Below are positions 1 through 8,887 of a stretch of 64,000 nt of DNA, one piece after another. Positions within the stretch are counted from its first letter, which is position 1; the number at the start of each line of letters is the position of its first letter. Origin of the DNA: JAHIKV01 sp963733145 (GTDB lineage Bacteria; Planctomycetota; Planctomycetia; Pirellulales; Thermoguttaceae). The notes beneath the pieces were generated by a model. That model was not told the origin of the DNA, ran no database searches, and saw nothing but the letters and a program-made list of their open reading frames with translations. The DNA lies in assembly GCA_963733145.1 (NCBI GenBank), contig CAVTCJ010000003.1:372001-436000 (forward strand), in the 5' to 3' direction. A program made the position numbers and the translations under genes.

Positions 1-19
1 CAAAGGGAGGGCCGTGGCT

Positions 20-1381
20 ATGAAACTACGCACGCTGCTTCGATTTGGGACTCCGGCACTGCCCTCTCTGCTGGGATGGATCCTGGCCGGCGGCCTGCTG
101 TGTTCGCTGGTGGTGCTGGCCGATCCGCCGTCCAAGCTCCCCATGGGCGATCACGGCGCGGTGAGCATGGACTACCAGATGAAGGAGTTGTCGAAGCTCC
201 AACCGAACCCCGATCTGACCAAACCGCCGGCGGGATTCGACCCTGTGATCTGGGAAGCGTTCATTCCCGACGACAACAAACCCACGCCGGAGCGGATCAA
301 CCTGGGGCGAAAGCTCTACTTCGACACCCGGCTCTCGCGCGACGGGACCGTCTCCTGCGCCACCTGCCACGACGTCTTCCGCGGCTTCACCGACCAGGAG
401 CCCGTCTCCGAGGGAATCAAGAACCAGCACGGCAAGCGGAACGCGCCGACGACGCTCAACGTGAACGTGCTGCAATTGCTCTTCTGGGACGGCCGGGCAC
501 CGACCGTCGAGGCTCAGGCCGGAATGCCGATCCTCAACCCGGTCGAGATGGGAATGCCCGACAAAGAGACGGCGTTGAAGGCCGTCGCCAATATCCCCGA
601 ATACAAGGAGGACTTTCAGAAGGCCTACGGCCGCCCGATCAACTACGACGACATCCAACGGGCGATCGCCGCCTTCGAGCGGACGCTGGTCTTCATCGAT
701 TCGCCCTTCCGCCGGTTCCTGGCCGGCGACGCCAAGGCCATTTCCGCCGAGGCCAAGGCCGGCTGGGTGCTCTTCAACGGCAAGGGCCGCTGCACGGCCT
801 GCCATCAGATGAATCCCTCCAACCCGCTGGGTACCGACAACCGCTTCCACAACGTGGGCGTTTCGGCCCGGCATCAGAATTTCGAGGCCCTGGCCGTCGA
901 GGCCCTCAAGGCCCTGCAGGAAGACTCCTCGGAACAGAAGCTCGACGAGTTGGCCGTGGGCACCGACCTCAGCGAGTTGGGCCGGTTCATGGTTACGCAC
1001 AACCGCTCGCAAATCGGCGCCTTCCGCACGCCGCAGATTCTGAACGTCGGCATCACGCCCCCCTACATGCACGACGGCTCGATGAACACGCTCTGGGACG
1101 TGATGGATCACTACAACAAGGGCGGCGAGGAGAACCCCTTCCTCGACGGCGGCATCGAGCCGCTGGCCCTGAGCGAAAAAGAGATCGACCAGATGGTGGC
1201 CTTCCTGTTCACGCTGACGGACGACCGCTTCGCCGAGCAGAACCAGCGGCAGTTCGCCCGGCAGAAGGAACTGGCCAAAAAACAGCGCCCCTTCCGCGAC
1301 GAGGAGATGGCGATGCGCCGCGTATTGCCCTTCCAACGCCGGGTGGAAGGTCCCGCGAACACCCCCAGCAACAAGGAGTGA
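20..1381 (+). CDS. Di-haem cytochrome c peroxidase (MauG/CCP family), exported
   Basis: The protein has about 453 residues. An N-terminal hydrophobic segment (about residues 15-35) marks it as exported. Two c-type haem sites are visible, CATCH near residue 113 and CTACH near residue 258, as in bacterial di-haem peroxidases, which reduce H2O2 in the periplasm with electrons from small cytochromes. A late TPPYMHDGSMNTLWDVMDHY stretch is also typical of the family. I chose ATG 20 because GGGAGG at 5-10 is well spaced for it; GTG 14 is too close. The next gene starts 6 bp after the stop, so an operon is likely. The peroxidase substrate is inferred from the family; MauG-like oxidation of another protein is possible. 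Confidence 0.93.
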   Translation: MKLRTLLRFGTPALPSLLGWILAGGLLCSLVVLADPPSKLPMGDHGAVSMDYQMKELSKLQPNPDLTKPPAGFDPVIWEAFIPDDNKPTPERINLGRKLYFDTRLSRDGTVSCATCHDVFRGFTDQEPVSEGIKNQHGKRNAPTTLNVNVLQLLFWDGRAPTVEAQAGMPILNPVEMGMPDKETALKAVANIPEYKEDFQKAYGRPINYDDIQRAIAAFERTLVFIDSPFRRFLAGDAKAISAEAKAGWVLFNGKGRCTACHQMNPSNPLGTDNRFHNVGVSARHQNFEALAVEALKALQEDSSEQKLDELAVGTDLSELGRFMVTHNRSQIGAFRTPQILNVGITPPYMHDGSMNTLWDVMDHYNKGGEENPFLDGGIEPLALSEKEIDQMVAFLFTLTDDRFAEQNQRQFARQKELAKKQRPFRDEEMAMRRVLPFQRRVEGPANTPSNKE

Positions 1382-1387
1382 TCCCCG

Positions 1388-2506
1388 ATGGCCCCATTCA
1401 AAAGCGTGGAAACCAAGCATCGCGAAGAGCGTTCGCGGTTCTTCGAGGGCCTGCGAAATCTCGACCGCCGCTCCTTCCTGAAGGTCTCGGCGGCGGCCTT
1501 GGGCGCCACGGCCGGACTGGTCCCGCCCCAGAGCTTCACCCCGGTCAGCGTGGTGCAAGGCGCGGAAACGGCCGGCTCCAAGCCGGACTTCCGCTTCGCC
1601 TACATCTCCGACTCCCACCTCTACACGAGCCAGGTCAACGATCGGTTCGTGCGCGGATTGCTCCGCGCGGTGGACGACGTGAACCACCTCGACCCGCAGC
1701 CCGACTTCGTCTTCTACGGCGGCGATCTGGCGCAGCTCGGCGAGCCCAAACAGTTGGAACTGGGCGCCCAGATCTTGAAAAACCTCAAGGCCCCGCTGAA
1801 GATCATGGTCGGCGAACACGACTGGTATCTCGACCTGGGCAAGCAGTGGCAGGAGATGTTCGGCAAGCCGACCTACTCCTTCGACCACAAGGGCGTCCAC
1901 TTCGTGGTCCTGAACAGCGTGGTCGAGGACGATTTCTGGACCAAGCGCGGCATGTCGCCGATGGAGCGGATGACCACCGTCGCCGGCCTGGACAACGCCT
2001 ATCAGAGCCGGTTCCAGGTCGGGGCCGAGCAGCGCGAGTGGCTCAAACAGGACCTGGCCAAGCACCCCGACGACGCCCGGGTCATCGTCTTCTCCCATTC
2101 GCCGTTGTATAAGCTGTACAAGAACTGGAACTTCTGGACCGACGACGCCGACGAGGTCCAGGCGATCCTCAAGCGGTTCCGCAACGTGGTGGTGATTCAC
2201 GGCCACACGCACCAGTTGTTGACCAACCGCATCGGCAACATTTATTTCCACGGGATGCTCTCGACCGCCTGGCCCTGGCCCTACGCCCCCGAGGGCATGC
2301 CCGAACTGACAATCGAGATGAGCCGGGCCGACCCGTTCGACTCGAACGACGGCTGCGGCGACGGCCAAGTGATGGTCCATCCGGACGGCCTGATCGACAA
2401 GGTCTACAGCCTCTGGAACCGCGATCCGATCACCGTCAGCCGCACTTACATGACCAGTTGGGGCAAACAGGACGCGCCCCCGAAACCCAATCAGCCGGCC
2501 TATTGA
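1388..2506 (+). CDS. Secreted metallophosphoesterase with Tat signal
   Basis: This is a 372-residue calcineurin-like phosphoesterase. A twin-arginine motif (DRRSFLK, about residues 26-32) precedes an Ala-rich hydrophobic stretch, so export through Tat is likely. Metal-binding motifs are in order: DSH (about 75), GGDL (about 111), GEHD (about 142, in place of the usual GNHD) and GHTH (about 272). The substrate cannot be read from sequence. It sits 6 bp after the peroxidase gene and before a cytochrome and a sulfurtransferase, so it probably belongs to a periplasmic redox unit. The long antisense frame opposite it is a codon-bias shadow. Confidence 0.9.
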   Translation: MAPFKSVETKHREERSRFFEGLRNLDRRSFLKVSAAALGATAGLVPPQSFTPVSVVQGAETAGSKPDFRFAYISDSHLYTSQVNDRFVRGLLRAVDDVNHLDPQPDFVFYGGDLAQLGEPKQLELGAQILKNLKAPLKIMVGEHDWYLDLGKQWQEMFGKPTYSFDHKGVHFVVLNSVVEDDFWTKRGMSPMERMTTVAGLDNAYQSRFQVGAEQREWLKQDLAKHPDDARVIVFSHSPLYKLYKNWNFWTDDADEVQAILKRFRNVVVIHGHTHQLLTNRIGNIYFHGMLSTAWPWPYAPEGMPELTIEMSRADPFDSNDGCGDGQVMVHPDGLIDKVYSLWNRDPITVSRTYMTSWGKQDAPPKPNQPAY

Positions 2507-2518
2507 GTTTTTGTTGCG

Positions 2519-2609
2519 GATCGTAGGGTGGGACAAGCGGAAGCGCGGTCCCACCAATTACGGTGAAAAACATGGTGGGACCGCGCTTCGCTTGTCCCAC
2601 CCTACGATC
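2519..2609. repeat. Palindromic repeat family A, full hairpin
   Basis: Two arms of about 37 bp, containing GTAGGGTGGGACAAGCG and its complement, face each other around a short spacer. It lies between the metallophosphoesterase and cytochrome genes. Other copies are at 9409-9638 (split), 15993-16025 (one arm), 55955-56040 and 58068-58149. Confidence 0.9.
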
Positions 2610-2654
2610 GTTTTGCGCAACCGATTGTATCGAACACATACAAGGAGCCGAACC

Positions 2655-3395
2655 ATGCAATACTCTTCCGCCCGCTGCCGCTTCCCCGGCGCCGCCGTCC
2701 GTGTTCTGCTGTTGGCAGTCCTGGTCGGGTGCTCTCAGCAAGTCCCGTCGCCCAAGGGGGACATCACGATTAACGTCGACGGCCCGGGTTCGTCTTCGAC
2801 TGCCGACCCGGCGGCCGCCGCCCCATCACCGGCCAAGGACTCCGTCAAGATCGGCGCCTGCGACGGCGGCGATCCCGTCGAGGTCTCCAAGGACATGACC
2901 GGCAAGATCCTGGCCGACACCCTGCTGGACCAGTGGCGTCGCAGCCACCCGAACACCAAATGGGTCGCCGAGCAACAGGAAAAGCACGACATCAAGCCGC
3001 CCGCCGACAACACCGGCCTGCTCCAGGGCGGCCAGGCCCAGGGCAACACCTACGGCAAATTTTCGCCGCAGGACCTGCTCGCCTGGAATCGGGAGACGGA
3101 GAAGTTCGTCGCCGAAGGCTCGCGCATCTTCCACGACTCGAAGGCCCTCGGCAGCACCGTGGCCGTCTCCTGCGACATGTGCCACCCGAACGCCTCCAAC
3201 ACCCATCCCGAAACCTATCCCAAGTTCCAGACCCAGTTAGGCCGCGTGGCCCTGCTCCGCGACATGATCAACTGGTGCATCCAAAACCCCGTCCGTGGCG
3301 AGCAACTCGACCCCGACGGCCCCACGATGCGGGCCCTGGAAGCCTATATCATCTCGCAACGCAAGGGCACGGTCATGGATTACGGGAAACACTGA
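2655..3395 (+). CDS. Lipoprotein c-type cytochrome, SoxA-like
   Basis: The start at ATG 2655 is set by AAGGAG at 2642-2647; upstream in-frame codons run through a repeat. The 246-residue protein begins with a hydrophobic lipoprotein-like signal ending in LVGCS. It has one haem motif, CDMCH (about 173-177), followed by a PETYPKFQ...LRDMINWCIQNP...MRALEAYI pattern that resembles the C-terminal haem domain of SoxA-type cytochromes. It would be an anchored periplasmic electron carrier. It lies between the Tat phosphoesterase and a sulfurtransferase. The SoxA resemblance is from memory of the family and the thiosulfate role is inference. Confidence 0.8.
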   Translation: MQYSSARCRFPGAAVRVLLLAVLVGCSQQVPSPKGDITINVDGPGSSSTADPAAAAPSPAKDSVKIGACDGGDPVEVSKDMTGKILADTLLDQWRRSHPNTKWVAEQQEKHDIKPPADNTGLLQGGQAQGNTYGKFSPQDLLAWNRETEKFVAEGSRIFHDSKALGSTVAVSCDMCHPNASNTHPETYPKFQTQLGRVALLRDMINWCIQNPVRGEQLDPDGPTMRALEAYIISQRKGTVMDYGKH

Positions 3396-3426
3396 TCCCG
3401 ACACACATACAATGAATACACATACC

Positions 3427-4440
3427 ATGAATTCCATCTTCCACGATTCGATCCGCATGCGCCACTTGCCCGTTGCCTGCGCCGCGCTGCTTGCGGCCGC
3501 CGCCATGACTTCCTGCACTAAACCAGCCGCCGACAAAGCTGCCGGCACGACCGCCCCGAAGACATATCCCCGCGCGGAACTGCTCATCGAGCCCGCCGTC
3601 CTGGCCCAGGCGCCGGCCGGCGAATTCGCCATCCTCGACGTCCGCTCTCAAAAGAGCTTCGACGAAGGCCGCATCCCCGGCGCCGTCCGCGTCGACGAGA
3701 AGCAATGGGCCAAAACCTTCGGCGACGGCGCGGATGCCAAGGCGTGGAGCGAGCGGATCGGGAAACTCGGCATCGAACCCGGCTCGAAAGTGATCGTTTA
3801 CGACGACGCCCTGTTCCGAAACGCCGCCCGCATCTGGTGGATTCTCCGCTACTGGGGCGTCGCGGACGCCCGGCTCCTCGACGGCGGTTGGCAGGGCTGG
3901 CAATCGGCCGGGCTGCCCGTCGAGCACAACGCCGCACAGTCGCCTGTGCCAAAGTCCTTCGACGCCGTGCCGCATCCGGAACGGCTGGCCGCCAAGGCGC
4001 AGTTGCTCGACTCGCTGCAGGACCACAGCCTGCAAATCGTCGACGCCCGCTCCGACGCCGAGTTCACCGGCGTCGACAAGCACAAGAACAAGCGCGCGGG
4101 CCACGTCCCCACGGCCAAGCACCTCGAATGGCTCGACCTGATCGACCAGAAGACCCACCGTTTCAAACCGCCCGACCAACTCGCCGCCCTCTTCCGCCAG
4201 GCCGGCATCGTGCTGGATCGTCCGACGGCGACCTACTGTCAATCCGGCGGCCGCGCCGCGGTGATGGTCTTCGCCCTGGACCTGATGGGCGCCACCCGAA
4301 CGGCCAACTATTGCGCCAGTTGGCACGAATGGGGCAACGAAGACGATACGCCCATCGTCGTCGAGCCGCCGGAGGACAAGAAAAGCGCCGCCGCTCCAAA
4401 GGGGAACGAAGAGGAACAGCGGAACGCTAATCACCACTGA
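3427..4440 (+). CDS. Lipoprotein sulfurtransferase with two rhodanese domains
   Basis: Two tandem rhodanese domains follow a lipoprotein-type signal (LLAAAAMTSC). The first domain lacks the active-site cysteine (YDDALFRNAARIW). The second has the CQSGGR active loop near residue 271, the normal arrangement in thiosulfate or 3-mercaptopyruvate sulfurtransferases. Three in-frame ATGs are possible (3412, 3427, 3457), none with a strong Shine-Dalgarno; 3457 gives the shortest classical lipoprotein signal. The export signal and the cytochrome neighbour suggest periplasmic sulfur transfer coupled to the cluster, which is inference. Confidence 0.88.
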   Translation: MNSIFHDSIRMRHLPVACAALLAAAAMTSCTKPAADKAAGTTAPKTYPRAELLIEPAVLAQAPAGEFAILDVRSQKSFDEGRIPGAVRVDEKQWAKTFGDGADAKAWSERIGKLGIEPGSKVIVYDDALFRNAARIWWILRYWGVADARLLDGGWQGWQSAGLPVEHNAAQSPVPKSFDAVPHPERLAAKAQLLDSLQDHSLQIVDARSDAEFTGVDKHKNKRAGHVPTAKHLEWLDLIDQKTHRFKPPDQLAALFRQAGIVLDRPTATYCQSGGRAAVMVFALDLMGATRTANYCASWHEWGNEDDTPIVVEPPEDKKSAAAPKGNEEEQRNANHH

Positions 4441-4557
4441 TCGGCGCTGATTCAGCCTCCCGAGGGCATTGCCCTGGGGAGAGAACTGTCGGCCAAGGAC
4501 CACAACGGTAAGACGGCGCAGTCCTATGCGAAGACGCGATCCGCACTTCGCAAGTTG

Positions 4558-5076
4558 TTAGCCTCCGGCCAGTTGTTCTTGCAGTCCCGCGTCTTTGGCG
4601 GATACTTTGTCCGCCAACTTGCGTTTGAAGGCGGCGAGTTTTTCTTGCAGGGCCGGATCGGCCAGCGCGAGGATTTGAACGGCCAGCAGGCCGGCGTTGC
4701 GCGGGCCGCCGCCGCCCGCGGCGACCGTGGCCACCGGCACGTCGCCGGGCATCTGCACTGTCGAAAGCAACGAATCCAGCCCGCCGGCCAGTCCGGTGGG
4801 GACGGGCAGGCCGATCACCGGCAAGGTGGTCTGCGCGGCGACCGCGCCGGCCAGGTGGGCGGCCCCGCCGGCGGCGGCGATGATCACCTTCAACCCCCGC
4901 CCGGCGGCCGTGGCGGCATATTCCCGGACGACCTCCGGTGTGCGATGGGCGCTCATCACGCGGGCCTCGTAGGCCACGCCGAACTCGTCCAGCGCGGCGG
5001 CCGCCGCCCGGATCTTCGGCCAATCGCTGTCGCTCCCCATTACGATGCCCACCAGTGGGGCGTCGGTTTTGGACAT
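4558..5076 (-). CDS. purE: 5-(carboxyamino)imidazole ribonucleotide mutase
   Basis: The 172-residue protein matches class I PurE over its length: GSDSDW near the N-terminus, SAHRTP around residue 43, and GGAAHLAG with PVPTGLAGGLDSLLS further on. It converts N5-CAIR to CAIR in purine biosynthesis, in the cytoplasm. The start has a GGAG-type ribosome site just upstream. No purK is adjacent in the window. The C-terminus is slightly long, which is common. Confidence 0.96.
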   Translation of the reverse strand: MSKTDAPLVGIVMGSDSDWPKIRAAAAALDEFGVAYEARVMSAHRTPEVVREYAATAAGRGLKVIIAAAGGAAHLAGAVAAQTTLPVIGLPVPTGLAGGLDSLLSTVQMPGDVPVATVAAGGGGPRNAGLLAVQILALADPALQEKLAAFKRKLADKVSAKDAGLQEQLAGG

Positions 5077-5090
5077 GGAACTCTCCGGGG

Positions 5091-5205
5091 GTAAGTTATC
5101 AGTTTTCAGTTATCAGTTACAAGTCGATGATTATCTCCGACAAGAACTGACAACTGATTACTGACAACTAAAAACTGATTACTGACAACTGACAACTGAA
5201 TACTA
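5091..5205. repeat. Short tandem repeat of CAGTTATCAGT/TGACAACTGA units
   Basis: The gap between purE and ald is filled by imperfect direct and inverted repeats of a ten- to eleven-base AT-rich unit (TTATCAGT, GACAACTGA). It has no coding potential and differs in base composition from its neighbours. It reaches the last codons of ald. Confidence 0.8.
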
Positions 5206-6312
5206 CTTCTCGAACCGCGGGTTGTACTTCATGCCGAAGGTCTCGGCCACCGGCCGATTGGTGACCTCGCCGTCGTAGATGTTGATGGCCGTGGCCACGG
5301 GCCGCAGCGCCTCGGCGGCGGGCAACAGGCCGCGATTGGCGATCTGCAACGCCCAGGGCAAGGTCACGTTGCACAGCGCGAAGGTGCTGGTCCGGCCCAC
5401 CGCGCCCGGCATGTTGGCCACGCAGTAGTGCAAGACCTCGTGGACCACGAACGTCGGATTGCTGTGCGTGGTGGGCCGGGTCGTCTCGATGCAGCCGCCC
5501 TGATCGACGGCCACGTCGATAATCACGCTGCCCGGCTTCATCTCTTTCAGGTCCTCGCGTTCGACGAGGCGGGGGGCTTTGGCGGCGGGGACCAGCACGG
5601 CGCCGATCACCAGGTCGGCCTTGCGAAGCTGCTCGCGGATGGTGTGCCGGTCGCTGAACAGCACGGTGACGTTGGCCGGCATGACCTCGTCGAGATAGCG
5701 GAGGCGGTCCATGTTGATGTCCAGGATCGAGACGCTGGCGCGGCAGCCGGCGGCAATCAGCGCGGCGTTAGATCCGACCACGCCTCCGCCGAGGATGACG
5801 ACGTGGGCCGGCTCGACGCCGGGGACTCCGCCCAGCAGGATGCCGCGTCCCTGTTGCGGACGTTCGAGATACTTCGCCCCTTCTTGGACGCTCATGCGGC
5901 CGGCGACTTCGCTCATCGGCGTCAACAGCGGCAGCCGTCCGCGCCCGTCGCTGAGGGTTTCATAGGCCACGGCGATGCAGCCGCTTTTCATCACTTCTTC
6001 GGTCAAGCGGCGGTCGGCGGCGAAATGGAAATAGGTGAAGACGATCTGCCCTTTTCTGAGCAGGGGGAACTCGCCCGATTGCGGCTCCTTGACTTTGATA
6101 ATCATTTCCGAGCGGCCGTACAGCTCGCTGGGACTGTCGACCAATTCGGCGCCGTTGTCGACGTAGTCCTGGTCGGAGAGGCCCGAGCCGAGTCCGGCCC
6201 CGGCCTCGACCAGCACGGTGTGACCGGCGCGGGTCAATTCCTCGGCTCCCACGGGGAGCAAACCGACGCGATATTCGTCCAACTTGGTCTCTTTTGGCAC
6301 GCCGACGATCAT
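5203..6312 (-). CDS. ald: Alanine dehydrogenase
   Basis: A 369-residue protein with full-length similarity to NAD-dependent L-alanine dehydrogenase, which interconverts alanine and pyruvate plus ammonia. Seen are MIVGVPKE at the N-terminus, KVKEPQ near residue 74, YFHFA with the catalytic-region histidine near 95, the nucleotide-binding GGGVVGSNAA around 174, and MPGAVGRTSTFAL near 304. It is transcribed toward purE, with a tandem repeat in the gap. The length is normal. Confidence 0.96.
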   Translation of the reverse strand: MIVGVPKETKLDEYRVGLLPVGAEELTRAGHTVLVEAGAGLGSGLSDQDYVDNGAELVDSPSELYGRSEMIIKVKEPQSGEFPLLRKGQIVFTYFHFAADRRLTEEVMKSGCIAVAYETLSDGRGRLPLLTPMSEVAGRMSVQEGAKYLERPQQGRGILLGGVPGVEPAHVVILGGGVVGSNAALIAAGCRASVSILDINMDRLRYLDEVMPANVTVLFSDRHTIREQLRKADLVIGAVLVPAAKAPRLVEREDLKEMKPGSVIIDVAVDQGGCIETTRPTTHSNPTFVVHEVLHYCVANMPGAVGRTSTFALCNVTLPWALQIANRGLLPAAEALRPVATAINIYDGEVTNRPVAETFGMKYNPRFEK

Positions 6313-6439
6313 GGAACTTCTCCAACAATGGTTTCAGCAACGGCCGTTGGGCCGCCGCTGTCTCAGAACGGTAAAACCGCCATTGTAGTGGTTTGTGGAA
6401 ACTTGTCCAGGAGCAGGGAGATACGACCATTGATTTGTG

Positions 6440-6496
6440 GAACAGCCGCCCACGGCTGTCATGGGCGATTCCGCACAGCCGAGGGCGGCTGTACTA
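6440..6496. repeat. Palindromic repeat family C (AGCCGCCCTCGGCTGT type)
   Basis: Two facing arms (GAACAGCCGCCCACGGCTGT and ACAGCCGAGGGCGGCTGT) in the gap between ald and der. The same family occurs in frame inside udg (8194-8250) and fumC (24672-24732). Confidence 0.8.
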
Positions 6497-6513
6497 CGTG
6501 AATCCGGCCGCCT

Positions 6514-7870
6514 TCAGCTTTTCAGCTTGCTTTCAATTTCGTCCCGCTGGTCGTCCTGCGCCCGTCGGCGGAGATAGAGCTTGATGGGCACCTCGCCGAA
6601 CTCCAGCTTGTCGCGGAAGACCCGCAGCAAGTAACGCTGGTACTGGGGCGAGACGGCCTTCGGCTCGCTGCAAAACAGCACCACCGTCGGCGGCTGGACC
6701 GCGACCTGGGTGGCGTAGTAGATTTTCGGGCGGCGGTTGCGGAACAGCGGCAGGGGATTCTTGTCCAACGCCGCCCGCACCTCGCGGTTCAAGCGGCCGG
6801 TGGTCACCCGATTCGAGCGACTGCTTGAAGAGCATCCGCGAGTGGTTGAGCATCGCCTTGACGTTCTTGCCGGTCTTGGCGGTGATGAAGGCGATCGGCG
6901 CGTAGAGCATGGTGCGGAAGGTGTCGTGCAGATAGATCACCCATTTTTCGGTGGGCATCGTGGCCGCCAGCAGATCCCACTTGTTGACCACGAACATGCA
7001 CGGCTTGTACTGCTGGGAGATGTAATCGCAGAGCTGCTTGTCCACCTTGCTGATCCGCTGGGTGGCGTCGAAGAACATCAGCACCACGTCGGCCCGGCGG
7101 ATGCTCCGCTGGGCGCGGTGCGTGCTGTAAAAGTCCACGTCGGTGCTGACGCTCTTCGAGCGGCGGAAGCCCGGCGTGTCGATGGCCACGAGCGATTGCC
7201 CGTCCATCTCGAAGCGCACGTCGACGCTGTCGCGGGTAGTGCCCGGCACCTCGCTGACGATCATCCGCTCGGCCTGGGCCAGCGTGTTCACCAGCGTGCT
7301 CTTGCCCACGTTGCGGCGACCTACCAGGGCCACTTTCATCACCGGCTCGGTCGGCGTGGGATCGTCGGGCGAAGGCTCGGGCATCCGCTGGGCAATGGCG
7401 TCCATCAACTCCGCCTTCCCCCGGTTCTCCAGCACGCTCACCCGCACCATCTTCCGGCCGAAGCGGTAAAACTCGTCGGCCTGCGAATCCAACGACGGCG
7501 CGTCGGTCTTGTTCACCACCAGCAGCACCGGAACGGTCACGTAGCGCAACCGCTTGGCGACCTCTTGATCCAAGGGGGTCGGCCCGTCGCGGCAATCGAC
7601 CACAAACAGCACTACGCGGGCCGAGTCGACGGCCGCCTGGATTTGCTCCTCGATCTGATCGGTCAAGTCGTCGGCGTCCTCGATGCCCATCCCGCCGGTA
7701 TCGACCAGCTCGGCGAATTGGCCGTGAATCTCCAGCAGGTGGGTGAGCCGGTCGCGGGTCACGCCCGCGGTTCGGTCGACGATGGCAAGCCGCTTCCCGG
7801 CGAGCCAATTGAAAATGCTCGATTTGCCCACGTTGGGCCGGCCGACGATGACAACTTGCGGAACACCCAT
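6514..7870 (-). CDS. der: Ribosome-assembly GTPase Der (EngA), one frameshift
   Basis: Two tandem GTPase domains identify Der: P-loops GRPNVGKSS (about 8-16) and GRRNVGKST (about 187), with DTGGMG and DTPGF switch motifs and NKTD/NKWD specificity motifs. The KH-like end (TTGRLNREV...PPTVVLFCSEP...YLLRVFRDKL) is in another frame, starting near 6812. Removing one base there (CTCGAATCGG to CTCGATCGG) restores one 451-residue reading frame, and the total span is a multiple of three plus one. Der is essential in most bacteria, so a sequence error is more likely than a real mutation. It acts in 50S subunit maturation. Confidence 0.92.
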
Positions 7871-7944
7871 AAGTTTCTATGATAATAACGTTGGCGTTTG
7901 TTTTCTAGTCATGCAGCGGTGGGATGAAAATTGTATCAATTGCC

Positions 7945-8055
7945 CGTTTAGCGGCCGCCCGATAATAACTCCCCTCTCCCTTTGGGAGAGGGGTCGGGGG
8001 TGAGGGCGGATCGCATCTGAAAACACCGAAGTTGTTTTTGGGCGGCCGCTAAACG
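7945..8055. repeat. MITE-like element: family B core with 16-bp terminal inverted repeats (family I)
   Basis: Perfect 16-bp ends CGTTTAGCGGCCGCCC (7945-7960) and their complement (8040-8055) enclose a family B unit (CTCTCCCTTTGGGAGAGGGG, then GGGGTGAGGGCGGATCG). A related unit with the same interior lies at 10677-10796. It separates der from udg. Confidence 0.85.
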
Positions 8056-8088
8056 AGCGACACTTCACATCCGGTTAAACGTATATTT

Positions 8089-8856
8089 ATGGCCCGGAAC
8101 AGCACTAAAGCGACGCTTCAGCGGCTGGAATCGCTCCAAAGGGCGGGGGTGACGCACATGCCGAAGGTGCGGCGCCGCCCCGTTACCCCCCCTGTAGCAC
8201 AGCCGCCCTCGGCGGTGCCGCCCTCAGTAGCACAGCCGCCCTCGGCTGTGACGTCCGCGGCAGCGCCCGCCGCCGCGGCGCCGTCCGATCCCCGCGAGGC
8301 CGCCCTGGCCGAGGTTGCCCGGGACGTGGCCCGCTGCACCCGCTGCGCCGAATTGGCCCGCACCCGGACACAAACCGTTTTCGGCGTGGGCAATCCTTAT
8401 GCCAGCTTGGTCTTCTGCGGCGAGGCCCCCGGCGCCGACGAAGACCGCATCGGCCAGCCCTTCGTCGGCCGGGCCGGGCAACTCCTGACCGACATCATCG
8501 TCAAGGGGATGAAGATCCGCCGCGAGGACGTCTACATCCTGAATATCCTCCGCTGCCGACCGCCGGGCAACCGCAATCCGCTGCCGGTCGAGGCCGCAAA
8601 CTGCCGCGAGTATCTCGACCGGCAACTGGCGATCATCCAGCCGAAGTTCATCTGTTGTCTCGGCACGATAGCCGCCCAGAACCTGCTCGATACGACCGAG
8701 CCGATCGGCCATCTCCGCGGCCGGATACACGACTTTAACGGCATCCGCGTCGTTTGCACCTATCACCCGGCCTATCTGCTGCGCAATCCCGCGGCCAAGG
8801 GCCCGGTATGGGAAGACATCAAAATGCTGATGGCGGAGATGGAGAAGCACGGTTGA
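8089..8856 (+). CDS. Family 4 uracil-DNA glycosylase (Fe-S type)
   Basis: The 255-residue enzyme removes uracil from DNA. Family 4 features are GEAPGADEDRIGQPFVGRAG (about residue 107 on), the later YHPAYLLRNP motif, and cysteines for a 4Fe-4S cluster: CTRC (about 84-87), a Cys in LRCRPPGN and one in ANCREYL. Residues about 35-65 are a low-complexity stretch made by two in-frame copies of repeat family C (peptide VAQPPSAV), extending the N-terminal region beyond the usual length. ATG 8089 has no clear Shine-Dalgarno, so ATG 8158 is a possible later start. Confidence 0.92.
   Translation: MARNSTKATLQRLESLQRAGVTHMPKVRRRPVTPPVAQPPSAVPPSVAQPPSAVTSAAAPAAAAPSDPREAALAEVARDVARCTRCAELARTRTQTVFGVGNPYASLVFCGEAPGADEDRIGQPFVGRAGQLLTDIIVKGMKIRREDVYILNILRCRPPGNRNPLPVEAANCREYLDRQLAIIQPKFICCLGTIAAQNLLDTTEPIGHLRGRIHDFNGIRVVCTYHPAYLLRNPAAKGPVWEDIKMLMAEMEKHG
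8194..8250. repeat. Family C repeats inside udg
   Basis: Two copies of GTAGCACAGCCGCCCTCGG in direct orientation lie in frame in the N-terminal part of the glycosylase gene and encode VAQPPSAV twice. The same peptide is encoded by this repeat inside fumC. Confidence 0.85.
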
Positions 8857-8887
8857 GGAGTGTCAATCCACACCACAGGGTGGTGGG

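Noticed and set aside
26..2557. Very long open frame on the minus strand (over 800 codons) opposite the peroxidase and phosphoesterase genes
   Set aside because: It is a shadow caused by high GC at codon positions; the plus strand has two clear families with haem and metal motifs.
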